Of a stretch of 64,000 nt of DNA, positions 19,674 to 29,371 are shown piece after piece. The position numbers were made by a program, and so were the translations under genes. The notes under the pieces were generated by a model. The model was not told the DNA's origin, did no database searches, and saw nothing but the letters and a program-made list of their open reading frames with translations. Source of the DNA: Doryteuthis pealeii (Eukaryota; Mollusca; Cephalopoda; Myopsida; Loliginidae); contig CM042139.1 in the NCBI GenBank assembly GCA_023376005.1, positions 133,030,099 through 133,094,098 of the forward strand, in the 5' to 3' direction. Position 1 is the stretch's first letter. Every line of letters starts with the position of its first letter.

Positions 19674-19710
19674 AGCCCTGAAGAGCTTTATGCGAAACTA
19701 AAAGTAGGCT
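19674..19710 (+). ncRNA. Hammerhead ribozyme motif, right arm of palindrome
   Basis: Stem I AGCC (19674-19677) with GGCU (19707-19710), core CUGAAGA (19678-19684), stem II GC-UUUAU-GC (19685-19693), GAA (19694-19696), stem III ACU-AAA-AGU (19697-19705) with the A15.1-U16.1 pair, cleavage after A at 19706 (GUA). No extra nucleotide next to stem II. All conserved core positions are present. Stem II is only 2 bp, so activity as a monomer may be low. Confidence 0.74.
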
Positions 19711-19730
19711 CGTCTGACTCAGTAGATTAT

Positions 19731-19734
<4 letters not shown>

Positions 19735-19773
<39 letters not shown>

Positions 19774-19799
19774 TAAAACTTAAAACGTTTTAGTGAACT

Positions 19800-19852
<53 letters not shown>
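19735..19852. repeat. Two (TA)n tracts
   Basis: TA runs 19735-19769 and 19805-19852, with 'aacttaaaacttaaaacg' between them. Confidence 0.95.
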
Positions 19853-19853
<1 letters not shown>

Positions 19854-19982
19854 GTTTTCTTCTTTAAAATATGTTAGTAATGTTTTGTCTTAATGTTTTT
19901 AGGGACATCGTATTCACATAATCATTTGAAACTAATGATGTATTAAGATTTTCTTAGTATAGCACAGAGGCCTCGTCTTTGC

Positions 19983-20080
19983 TTATAGCCCTCCTTGTTG
20001 CTAAGTAGTCACCCATCTAAATAGCGAACAACTAAATCACAGCTTAAATTTGGTGATTTCGTGGGAATCAGCGCATTCAG
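19983..20080 (-). mobile_element. 5S-rRNA-derived SINE fragment
   Basis: 'aagtagtcacccatctaaat' and 'agcttaaatttggtgattt' are reversed blocks of the 5S-type head; the tail is missing. Confidence 0.5.
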
Positions 20081-20244
20081 CATAACTTGATCGTAAATGA
20101 CAGTCATTTGAAAAATTTCTAAACTAAGCTTCTTGATTTGCATTTACTTAAGGCAATTCAATGTCCTTGTTTGTTATACAAATTGATAAAATTGACAAAC
20201 CCAGACACATGGACAAGTGGAGATTCATTATTTCCCGTTTTACT

Positions 20245-20245
20245 A

Positions 20246-20275
<30 letters not shown>
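20245..20275. repeat. (AC)n microsatellite
   Basis: AC run just beyond the 3' end of the minus-strand LINE. Confidence 0.95.
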
Positions 20276-20277
<2 letters not shown>

Positions 20278-20295
20278 TACCCACACATACAGAGA

Positions 20296-21858
20296 TACAC
20301 AAATATATATACAGACGTTGGACAAAAGTCTCCTCAGGTCTCCAAGACTCTTCTAAGTATTCTAGCAGATTGCAGCAGTGCAATATTCTGGATGGTCTCA
20401 ATCTTTCCTCTGATGTCCAGATTTTCCAATCACTTTGGGACCGTTCCAAGTGCACCAACTACAATTGGTATCACTTTGACTTTCATATTCCATAACTTTT
20501 TCAGTTCTCTGGCAAGGTCCACGTATTTGTCCATTTTTTCATTTTCCTTCAGCTTCACCCTGTGATCTGCTGGAACTTCCAAATTGACAAGTTCTTTCCT
20601 TTTTGTTAATCAGCACTAGGTCTGGTCTTCTTGCTGGGATAAGGTGATCAGTTTTTATCTCAAAGTCCCAGAGAATTTTATGCGTTTCGTTCTCAAGAAC
20701 AGATTCTGGTTTATGCATATACCATTTTGTTGTATGGCCAACCCAGTCGTGTTTAGTTTTGTACTCCCGTTATGCTAGTTTGCTACATTCGCAGAGTATA
20801 TGGTTAACAGTCTCATCTCTATTACCGCAAAGTCTACATTTACTATTTTGTTGGGTCTTATCAGTTTTCGCTTTGATATAGTTTGTCCTTATGGCATTAT
20901 TTTGTGCAGCAATTATTAGTGATTCTGTTTCTCTTTTGAGGTTTCCTTTTCTTAACCATATCCAAGTCTTTTCATGTGCAACCTCTTCGATTTGTCGTTT
21001 GAAGTGTCCATATAATTGTTTTTCTTCCCATTTTTGTTTTCTAGTCTTTGTTGTTTTTCTGTTTGTCCATCTGTCACATCTGCTATTCTTGGCCGCCATA
21101 AGTAATCTGTATTTGCTCTTTCTTGTGTAGTCTTCGAGTTGTTGGATTGTGGTTTCTACGCAATCCTCTATGCTGGCAAGACCTCTTCACCCTTCCTTTC
21201 TTGACATATATGATCTATCTTTATCGTCTCTAGGGTGGAGAGCCTTGTACATGGTCATTAATTTTCTCGTCCTTTAGTCAATCTGTCTGAGTTCTTCTTT
21301 TTCCATTTTAAGAATGGTCCTGAGTATCTTATAATGGGGACGGCCCAAGTATTGATTCCTTTGATCAGATTTCTGCTGTTAAGTTTGGTTTCTAGAAGTT
21401 TTCTAGTTCTCCTGAGATATTCTTTTTTAACTTTTCCTTTCATTTTTGCTTGCTTGATATTGTCCGCTTCTAAAATTCCTAAGTATTTGTAACTTTCATT
21501 TTCATCAAGTGATTTTATAGTGTCCTGATTTGGCAGTTGTATTCCATCCATTAATTTTCTTTCACCCTGTTTCATTACTAGCATAACACATTTTTCAATT
21601 CCAAATTCCATTCCTATATCTTGGCTATATATTATAATAGTTTGTACTAGGGTTTCTAATTCTTTTTCATTTTTTGTAAAACATTTTATGTCATCCATGT
21701 ACATAAGGTGGTTTATCTTTTCTTGTTAGTTAGTGAATTTATATCCCCCTGTACATTTTTAAGTATATGATTGAGTGGCATCATTGCTATAATAAACAGT
21801 AGGGGTGATAACGAGTCAAATTGGAAGATACCTCTCGGGATTCTTACTTCTACCAGGG

Positions 21859-21862
<4 letters not shown>
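20296..21862 (-). pseudogene. LINE fragment: late reverse transcriptase, CCHC knuckle, endonuclease
   Basis: The minus strand, from 21862 down, gives IPRGIFQFDSLSPLLFIIAMM (palm motif B), then HLMYMDDIKCF (catalytic YMDD, about 21705-21675), GMEFGIEKCVMLVMK, NYKYLGILEAD-type sequence and YLRRTRKLLETKL. The intact 148-codon piece is 21704-21258. Next come the zinc knuckle CRLCGNRDETVNHILCEC (CX2CX8HX4C, about 20830-20780) and RRPDLVLINKKER, followed in another frame by VPADHRVKLKENEKMDKY, which resembles a restriction-like endonuclease. The end is IPIVVGALGTVPK and ARILRRVLET. RT, then CCHC, then restriction-like nuclease is the order in R2/R4-type LINEs, but the clade is tentative. Stops and frameshifts are present and the 5' half is missing. 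Confidence 0.8.

Positions 21863-21890
<28 letters not shown>
21863..21890. repeat. (AAT)n microsatellite
   Basis: AAT run at the junction between two oppositely oriented LINE fragments. Confidence 0.95.
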
Positions 21891-21892
<2 letters not shown>

Positions 21893-22135
21893 GAACATGA
21901 AGATGAAGGTCGTACCAATAGTAATTGGTGCCCTTGGAACGGCCCCTAAAGCTCTGGAAAAGAATTCGGGAGAATTGGAAATCAGCAGAAGAATCGAGAC
22001 CATCCAAACTGCAGCACTGTTGGGATCGGTTGGAATACTCAGAAGTGTCCTGGAGACCTGAGGAGACTCGCTGTCTCCAATGAAACTCAGTCTCCAATGA
22101 AACACCAGCTATGGCAGGTGTGAAAACATCTATAA
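21893..22135 (+). pseudogene. LINE 3' end, same family, opposite strand
   Basis: Reads MKMKVVPIVIGALGTAPKAL, then ELEISRRIETIQTAALLG and VGILRSVLET followed by a stop. This matches the last part of the minus-strand LINE at 20296-21862. After the stop come a short untranslated region and a tail of ATA/ATT repeats (22132-22210), a normal LINE 3' tail. Confidence 0.78.
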
Positions 22136-22210
22136 TAATAATAATTAATAATAATAATAATTAATAATAATGCAACACAATCAATCAATTTAAAATAATA
22201 ATAATAATAA

Positions 22211-22830
22211 AATTCTGATTAAAGAAATAGTCTATCAAAATATTTATACAATAAACGGTAATCCCCTTAAAATGGCTATTGTTCACAATCTTTTGGAATG
22301 TTTTTTGTTTTTTGTTTTTGTCTTTTATTTATTTTTTTTTTTGGGGGGGGGATTAGGGGGTTGCCATTAGATGAAAAGTGTCATTTCAAAGCGTCCATTC
22401 AAATTCTTATTGACAGGAGTAAAAAGATGGCCGCTGCCGCCATTTATACGTTTTAGGCTTCTTGGCATAAACCCAGATACCGTCGATTGTTTGCGAGCGC
22501 ACCGGTGCCTGGCGCTACACAATTACGTAAATGATTGATAACCATATGTCCATTACGCTCAGACAAATTTCCATTTCGATAGGTAGGCCATTTATCGCCG
22601 TAAATCATTGAGCCCATATTGCCGCGGTTTCATGTAATTGCTACCAAAGTAGTTGCCTCTCCTATATTTGGCACTTCAACAAGGAAATAATTCTTGCGCT
22701 TGTCTCTTTCGATTGTACCTATGACTCAATGTCTTTTATGCTGGTTGCCACGAATGTACATACAGTGACATTTCTACGTTTTGTCTACTTCTATAATCAT
22801 ACGAATGAGTGCTCCGAAAGTAAGTAAGTA
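22211..22830. other. Intergenic sequence, locally CpG-richer
   Basis: 22425-22750 is less AT-rich than its surroundings and contains several CpGs ('gatggccgctgccgccat'). No open frame or RNA gene recognised. A promoter is possible but unsupported. Confidence 0.35.
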
Positions 22831-23067
22831 AAGTCGTCGGGGTGGCCTAAAGTTAGTATCAGCCAATCAGCGAGGGCGTATATCCCCCTTTTACTAACGC
22901 TAGACCAAGGAGATTGTTTGGGCGTCTGAGGTGGAGCGCCACACCTACCATCAGCTCCTTACTTTACTGCACAGATCCCTGAGCTACTCATACGCTGAGT
23001 TGGCGAGGGCCGGTATCGAACTAGGGAGCTTATGGTCACTAGCCGAACGCTCCTTCGAATGAGCTAA
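22831..23067 (-). mobile_element. tRNA-derived SINE, family III
   Basis: Second copy of the element at 8877-9117, same orientation. On the minus strand it begins 'gttagctcattcgaaggagc', followed by 'agttcgataccggccctcgc' (B-box). The body ends 'ccaccccgacgac'. Confidence 0.8.
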
Positions 23068-23704
23068 CCCAATTATTACGCAGGAAAGTACAAAAGATAC
23101 AGGCTTCAAAGTAACACTTTTATAGAGAGCAATTCTTCTGCTACAAAACTATGAATATACTTAATGCACCTCCTGCCCGTCGAGTGGAAAGACCCCACAG
23201 TCCTGGATATGACAATAAACTGATGGTGAGTTTCAAGTTCTAGTGTTTTGGGGAGTTCCTTCATTGCCATGACTCCCATGTTCACTCTGAAAAAATTATT
23301 TAATTAAATGTCTGTTGCAAAAACGAACATGCAAAGATGAAGCATAGTTCTAGTCCCGAACCATAAAACGTTTCGAGGAACACGAAGAAAGCTTAAGCAA
23401 AAGAGGGATGGAAACCACTAACTATTTTTTGGGGAGGGGGGGGACAAAACAGGTACACATGTGCGTAGCTGTCGAGCAAGCGAAAAAACACACGTCTGTC
23501 CCATCCGAGTCGTGTGGGAGAAAGAGGGAGATGTTTAAGACACACCTTGTCACGTGATCAAAACAGATATGTGACGAAGGAAAACCCCTCTTACAATGTA
23601 AAAAGGCGACAATTCTATTTTTTCTCTCAGCACACGTGAATTATTAAGTCCCCCATGACCAAGTGGCTACCCAACATAGTCACATTACCACATATTTTAT
23701 TTTT
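23068..23704. other. Intergenic sequence with a family VI fragment
   Basis: 23205-23295 contains 'tgatggtgagtttcaagttc' and 'ttcattgccatgactcccat', matching the middle of family VI. The remainder has no recognised feature. Confidence 0.45.
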
Positions 23705-23935
23705 TATATAGTTTATACTACAAGCTGAATCTCTGTTGAATAGCCTAGAGTGGACAGCAAGAAGCATTGACCTCTTTGTGAACTCAGATAAAACGGAGTT
23801 CATGTGTTTTAAACAAGATGGAGACATCCTCACACCATGATTGTAACTCCCTGAAATTAGCAGACAAATTCACACACCTAGGTAGTAATATCTAATCTAT
23901 AGAAAGCGGTGTTAATATACGCATGTAGAAGACAT
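23705..23935 (+). pseudogene. LINE reverse transcriptase fragment (RTE-like)
   Basis: AESLLNSLEWTARSIDLFVN, then SDKTEFMCFKQDGDI, followed after a frameshift by LKLADKFTHLGSNI and ESGVNIRM. This is the segment just C-terminal to the YxDD box in mollusc RTE-type LINEs (…LYVNSDKTEFMCF…GSNI…). The catalytic YxDD itself lies outside. Probably the same LINE family as the C-termini at 15430 and 57700. Confidence 0.75.
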
Positions 23936-24394
23936 GTGTGATAATTCGCCTTTTATGTTTGAAGAAAAATAGTGACAGAATGCATATATCATTTTATTTG
24001 AATATCGAACGCAGAAAAATATGATACAATGAACAAAGTAAGCCATGTATTCTATTTCCTTAAAAATATTTTGATTTGAGGGCGGAACACCATGACAATT
24101 ACGATAAGTGTTTATTTTTCATTCCGTAAATTCGTCTTAAAACTACACAACATGGATAAGGATTTATTAATCAGGCAACAAATCGATGATCCAGTAATAA
24201 TCACTGACTAGATTAATTTATCCACATCAAGTACTATGATTAAAGTGTTGGCCCATATTTGGCGCCATGATAATGAGATACGACCAGAGAGATATCAACG
24301 GCGCCATAGTACCACACACTGACTGCTTTAGATAGATTATCTATCATATCAAATAGGAGGTATGTCAGAAAATTAACAAGACTGGTGTCACAAA
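23936..24394. other. Intergenic sequence, nothing recognised
   Basis: AT-rich with no open frame. Confidence 0.4.
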
Positions 24395-24725
24395 AAAATG
24401 TATTCCAAATCCAAACTACAGACTACAAGTTATCCCCTTCAAGGTAATCGCCCTGGAGTCTAATTCACTTTCCCATACTTCTTTGTCACGCTTGCATGCA
24501 TTCCTAGAAGATTATTCGTAGCTCTGTCGTCACGGCCTTTTTGATGTCATGCACATCCTCAAAACGGGTTCCTTAAAAGACCCTCTTGAGCTTGGGGAAG
24601 AGGGAAAATTACATGGAGCCAGGTCGGTTGCTCTAGCACAATGATGTTCTTCTGGGTCAGGAACTCTTGGATACTCGGGGCAGTGAGTGTAGATGCGTTG
24701 TCATAGTGAAGCATACACGAGTTGT
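24395..24725 (-). pseudogene. Mariner transposase C-terminal fragment (third family)
   Basis: The minus strand gives CMLHYDNASTLTAPSIQEFL, corresponding to the second catalytic Asp block (…HHDNAPcHtA…). Then come NIIVLEQPTWLHVIFPLPQ (the degraded 'PPYSPDLAP-D' block, with the third Asp lost) and LLRNPF. Below 24559, in another frame, it reads KKAVTTELRIIF and IRLQGDYLEGDN, the usual mariner C-terminus. N-terminal half missing. Abuts a LINE tail at about 24726. Confidence 0.7.
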
Positions 24726-24832
24726 TTTGAATCAGCTCTATGCGGATTCTAGATGCTACAAAATCGACCTGCCAGGGGCGATAAGAGCAGATGGTGAGAA
24801 AGGTCATGAGTATCCGTCCTGTCAATGCGACG

Positions 24833-24866
<34 letters not shown>
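24726..24866 (+). pseudogene. RTE-like LINE 3' end with (GAT)n tail
   Basis: NQLYADSRCYKIDLPGAI, followed by GEKGHEYPSCQCD in a shifted frame, matches the C-terminus at 57700-57866. It ends in nine or more GAT/ATG units (24831-24866), the tail of this LINE family. Confidence 0.7.
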
Positions 24867-24904
24867 AGAATTAACAAAATGTTATACAATTATTATTGTT
24901 GCAC

Positions 24905-25125
24905 CTTTATTTTTTCTTTCTTTCTTTTTTCTTTCGTTCTTTCTTCTTTCTTTTTTCTTTCTTTTATGCTGTTTTCTATGAAAATCTTTTATCTTTTCTT
25001 TCTTTGTTCTTTCTTTCTTTCTTTTATACAGTATCTTCTTTCGTTCTTTCTTTTGAGCAATTTACTTCTTTCTTTTCACCTTTCATTCTTTCTTTCTATC
25101 TTTTTTATACTATTTTCTATTTGAC
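24905..25125. repeat. Pyrimidine-rich (CTTT)n-type array
   Basis: About 220 bp of ttct/tttc repeats on the plus strand. Long hydrophobic pseudo-frames arise from it. Confidence 0.9.
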
Positions 25126-25869
25126 AAAATAAGCTGACAAACACGTTTCATTTTATATTCTTTATTCGCCCTTTTATATTGAATGTATCATCATAAGCCT
25201 TAGGCTAGCATTTCTTAGTGGGTTTTCTGAGTTTATACCGTCATTAGAGAGAAAGGAAAGTTTTCTTGACTGTCTTTAGTATGGTAGCTCAGACGGGCTA
25301 AAATAAAAGTGATAATTTCCCAAGACACTTAAATACGTCAGTTTCCTAGTCCATACGCTAACAGAAAAACTCCGTCTTCCGTCTGGCATCACCGGATAGT
25401 ATAAACCCATTTCTGAATATTCCTCTTATTTGTCTGATTTTTTAGATGATGATTGATATGTATTATTTTGATTTGCCTGACAGATGTCCTTATATTTATC
25501 GTATTTGTTTTTTATCTATTTATTTTTAATGATCGTGGAGCTTCTCGGATTGATGGGCGCGCAAAAGCAATGACGTGCTAAGTTGAATTAGGTCTTCGTA
25601 AGTTCTTCAACGCTTTGTTTGCTCTACAGACAAATGATTCAAAATGATTTCCCGGGTAGAAATGTACTATGCTCGGAAAGACAAAGTACACCGAAAGAAA
25701 TCCGGAGGCTGCAACGAAACGTTATGCTTTTATATATCACGATAAAGATGAGGACAACAGTCGGAAAAATCAAATTAATACTACTCTTATTATTATTAAT
25801 TTCTTATTAACCTCTTATGTTCTATGTTCTTCTCATTCTTCTAATCTTCGTCGCTGGTCGTGCTGGGGA
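25126..25869. other. Intergenic sequence, nothing recognised
   Basis: No coding or repeat call. A short ATT-rich tract is present around 25785-25800. Confidence 0.4.
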
Positions 25870-25925
25870 CATCTTCTGGGTTTCTTCCACATCGGGGCCC
25901 CGATGTGGAAGAAACCCAGAAGATG
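25870..25925. repeat. Perfect 56 bp palindrome
   Basis: Arms 25870-25897 and 25898-25925 are exact reverse complements with no spacer, centred on GGGGCCCC. Arm landmarks are catcttctgggtttcttcc and its complement. It abuts a family VI repeat whose own sequence begins with the right arm ('gaagaaacccagaagatgg'). Confidence 0.95.
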
Positions 25926-26115
25926 GGTGCTAGAAGGCCTTCGCTGAGGGTCTACATGTCCTGGGAATGACATAAAACTCTATCTGATCGTGAGGTCCCA
26001 GTTTTGAAGATTTGGGGAATGTGGAGCACCCCTTCATCACCATTGCTCCCTGGTTCACTCTGACCCGGAGTGGTCGTACCTGTTAGGGTCCCATCTATGG
26101 GTTGAATAGAACAAT
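25926..26115 (+). mobile_element. Interspersed repeat, family VI (3' part)
   Basis: 'gtgctagaaggccttcgctg', 'actctatctgatcgtgaggt', 'tcatcaccattgctccctgg' and 'gttagggtcccatctatggg' all match 31150-31340 (opposite strand). Confidence 0.7.
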
Positions 26116-27034
26116 GTGTTTATAAAATAATTGAATAACTTTTAGTCATTATAAAATATTACTTATTGTAAAATTTGTAAATTAAGTGTATTTTTCTTTG
26201 ACACGGACGCATGCATTGAATTTTGGACGTCAAGCTTTACTGAGTATGCATACGTGCATCCAATCATCCGCTTCTGTAATTGATAAATTTAAGTTTCAAT
26301 GTGTGTGCACTTGCTGACAATCAGGATAATTTGGAACGCTATATCATGAAATCCTCTTCCATTTGCCGTTCAGGTAACTATAACCCCCCCCTTACCCCGG
26401 ATCTGAATTCCGGAATAAGTTTCGCCTAAATACCCTTCACGTTTTTTTTTCAAACAGTGAAGTTACCTATACCCTATAAGCTATTAACACATTTTTTCAT
26501 GGACTGTCGGGTAGCGATTAAAGAAAATGGGTCCCTTTTTCTTTTAATACTTATCTCAAGGGTTACGATATGAATGATGATGCATGTATCCCGTCGTGGG
26601 TTATTTTCTTTCTAAGATTATCAAGAAATATTTGTGATATGGTAAACCAAAGAAGCGAAGGTAATAAATCGACAGGATAGGGAAGTAAAGGCTTACAAGG
26701 GATTTGAAGTATATTTCTGTAAGTATTTGGGGAGGGTCGAAAAGAAAGGTACAAGCAGTACATTAAAAAGATGTGTTGAGCCGTGGAAAAGAGACACATA
26801 CACACATAAATTATGAAATTAACACACTTAGAAAATATTTATCTAGTTTTTATTCATTTTTTAGCAGTAAATAAACTTGTAACAGATAGGATGCAAAACA
26901 TTTTTAATAGCTAAACATTCTGTCGCAACGTTCTGGCTTCTTAAAATATCTCTTAAACAAACTAGATTAGATTATTTAATTTTTTCCTCAATACTGGGAT
27001 CGTTCATAATATTTTTCTACCATCAATTCAAATA
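26116..27034. other. Intergenic sequence, nothing recognised
   Basis: No gene or repeat family recognised. An 80-codon minus-strand frame at 26563-26805 has no motif. Confidence 0.4.
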
Positions 27035-27170
27035 ATCCACAAGTAGGATGTGAGACAAGATCGCAACTATGGGGCATCCAGCGAGCATCGAACTTGCTAT
27101 TCAGTAGTAATTAATCTACAAGACTAGCTTGCTAACTATTTTACCACTATGTGACGATCTTAGTTTGTGT
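27035..27170 (-). mobile_element. tRNA-SINE family II monomer
   Basis: 'gtaggatgtgagacaagatc', 'agcatcgaacttgctattca' (reversed B-box) and 'agcttgctaactattttacc' (reversed A-box) in family order. Confidence 0.68.
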
Positions 27171-27320
27171 AAGGTATGTCTTATGAAGATAGACTGTCAG
27201 CTGTTAAATAAAAATGTTTTGCGTCTTAACTCTTATTAGTTTATTTACTGGTAAATATATAAAAAAAAACAAAAGGTGAACATCCTCTAAGTTTGTTAAT
27301 TCCAAGAATTTGCCAGGGTA

Positions 27321-27323
<3 letters not shown>

Positions 27324-27365
<42 letters not shown>
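27324..27365. repeat. (TA)n microsatellite
   Basis: Uninterrupted TA run. Confidence 0.97.
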
Positions 27366-27366
<1 letters not shown>

Positions 27367-27696
27367 CTCCCCCGACATCGCTATTTTCACTGGAGTCATG
27401 AATTCGCAGACACGGGGCAATACAAATAAACAATATCAAAGACAACCAGTCAACTGACCACACGACCGACGCGTGACCCCCAAAGATATTAACTTGAAAG
27501 AGGACACAGGAACAGTCAGTCTACAAACCCTTTGACATATTAGTAGCAATAAAGATGATTAAGAATGCGATATCCATCACTTTGAATGTTGTCTTCTTTT
27601 TTTTTTAATCCTTACCATATTTTGCCATGCTTCTAAAAAAAACAAAAAAATGTCCCAACCAAAAAAAACACGACTTTCTTTCATTTTATTATTTTA
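27366..27696. other. Intergenic sequence, nothing recognised
   Basis: 27370-27540 is slightly GC-richer and unplaced. Confidence 0.35.
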
Positions 27697-27940
27697 CCCA
27701 ACCCGTTCGCCACGGGTATGATTTGACAATTTTGCAGAGAAGTTGAAACTCGCTATTCATAATCTGCGAGACTAGCTTACTAACGATCACACCAAAATGG
27801 GACGCCTAAGTTGGAGTAGGTATTTACCCAACCCGTTTGCCACAGTCAGAATGTGACACTAGGTCGCACTTAAGGGGAATTCAGTGAGTATCGAACTCGT
27901 TATTGACTAGTATTGACATTACGCCACGATGTCTTGTTCG
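27697..27940 (-). mobile_element. tRNA-SINE family II dimer
   Basis: Two head-to-tail copies, each beginning (plus strand) 'acccaacccgttcgccac' or 'acccaacccgtttgccac' at about 27698 and 27827, and each with a reversed B-box ('gtatcgaactcgttattgac' in the second). Confidence 0.7.
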
Positions 27941-27959
27941 TTCGTTGGCTAGATGTTTT

Positions 27960-28160
27960 GTGTAACAGCATATCAACCCTTTTCGGGCCAATTAATACCG
28001 AATAAAATCATTTTTATATTTTAAACAAATGACTCAGATTGTTTAGACTAACTGTTGTTGCTTAATCACGCAATTAAGTATTGAACAGACTCATCGCTGC
28101 TTAACTTCGGTGATCTAGAGAGAACCTGTTCTTTGACACACCAACATGGGATGCCCTAGG
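27960..28160 (-). mobile_element. 5S-rRNA-derived SINE
   Basis: Minus strand: 'gatcaccgaagttaagcagc'-type block (reversed at 28098-28118), then the intermediate block, then a tail ending 'cgaaaagggttgatatgc'. Same family as 33827-34003. Confidence 0.68.
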
Positions 28161-28217
28161 TATGCATATATGAATGTATGTTTATATAAACTTCCTTAAA
28201 TGAAAACAATATACTTA

Positions 28218-28225
28218 TCTCTCTC

Positions 28226-28320
<95 letters not shown>

Positions 28321-28347
28321 GAGAGAGAGAAAGAAAGAGAGAGAGAG
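28218..28347. repeat. (CT)n-(TA)n-(AG)n palindromic microsatellite
   Basis: CT run 28218-28256, TA runs 28257-28294, AG run 28295-28347 with minor interruptions. The order makes the whole tract self-complementary. Confidence 0.97.
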
Positions 28348-28461
28348 GGGGATAAGAGATAAAAGATGTTTTCACTCAGACAAAAACAATCTAAAAGCAA
28401 TCCGTATCCATTGATATAATTCCCATTAAAAACAGATTTAGATTAAGAAAATGAATGCGTA

Positions 28462-28463
28462 AT

Positions 28464-28500
<37 letters not shown>

Positions 28501-28502
28501 TA
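28462..28502. repeat. (TA)n microsatellite
   Basis: TA tract with one interruption. Confidence 0.95.
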
Positions 28503-29064
28503 TCCTAGAGAGGATGTAGGCTATATTCACGTTAGTCTTATCATATTTGGATATTAAGAAAAGAATGGCCGTTCATATTTGCCTTGTCGAGCATGCTGTA
28601 TTTATCAAAGAAAATATCGCTATAACTTTAAATAAACGTTTAAAACACAGAAACGTATTTGCGCTGTCTCCAATAAAAAGAATAAAAAATGTGTAATAGT
28701 CTTCCTTTTGCATAAAATCAGATAACATTTCCGTCATCTCTAAGAATAAGGGAGACATAAAACTTCAAAGATTTATCCTACAATTATGGAAAAAGATGCT
28801 ATTTGCTGCAGACGTAAGTACGTTCTTAAATACGTATGTATGTCACTGTAGTTTCAGTTTTCTTTTTTCATTCTTATTTTATTTGGGGTGTCTAGGCTGG
28901 AGGCAGGTAAGCGGGTGGGATCGAAGCGGTGTTTCGATTGGGTGTTATTTGTGGTAATACGAGCCGATCAATATGAGGAATTTAGGCTTAACTATTACAC
29001 AGGAAAAGACGTGCTTTTTGGCAATAAGAACCACTCCAAAGAAATGGAAACGACATAAATACCG
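28503..29064. other. Intergenic sequence, nothing recognised
   Basis: No gene or repeat family. The segment that recurs in the noisy copy at 40611 begins at about 29065. Confidence 0.4.
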
Positions 29065-29119
29065 AATAATGTCCGAGACTGACTTATTGGAAATAATTGT
29101 TTGCTGAAAGATTAACCTC

Positions 29120-29121
<2 letters not shown>

Positions 29122-29170
<49 letters not shown>

Positions 29171-29329
29171 ACCTCTCTACCTCTCTACCTCTCTCTCTCT
29201 CTCTTCTTTCTTTTTTTCTTTTTCTTGAGATTAACCACCCCCATATTTACATAACACTCTCTCTCTTTCTATCTCTTTCTATTTCTTTCTTGGGATTAAT
29301 CACCCCCATGTTTACATAACCCCCTCTCC

Positions 29330-29346
<17 letters not shown>
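29122..29346. repeat. (CA)n-(TA)n and pyrimidine array with repeated spacer
   Basis: CA/TA run 29122-29166, then CT-rich sequence interrupted twice by a spacer reading 'gattaaccacccccatattt' or a close variant (about 29230 and 29294), each followed by 'acataac'. Confidence 0.85.

Positions 29347-29371
<25 letters not shown>
29347..29371. repeat. (TA)n tract at the ribozyme 3' side
   Basis: TA run directly abutting the 3' end of the minus-strand composite element. Confidence 0.95.

Larger units (their letters stand above)
19600..19734. mobile_element. 135 bp palindrome of two head-to-head ribozyme ends
   Basis: Arms 19600-19666 and 19668-19734 are near-perfect reverse complements with a 1 nt centre. 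Each arm holds a compact hammerhead motif. The right arm runs into a TA tract (19735-19769). This looks like two PLE/retrozyme termini joined tail to tail. Confidence 0.9.

Noticed and set aside
20325..20350. CTGAGGAGAC…GTC hammerhead-like string on the minus strand (also 22055-22085 plus)
   Set aside because: It is the last codons and stop of the LINE ORF (…LET, stop); the GAA element is missing in the first copy and misplaced in the second, so no hammerhead fold.
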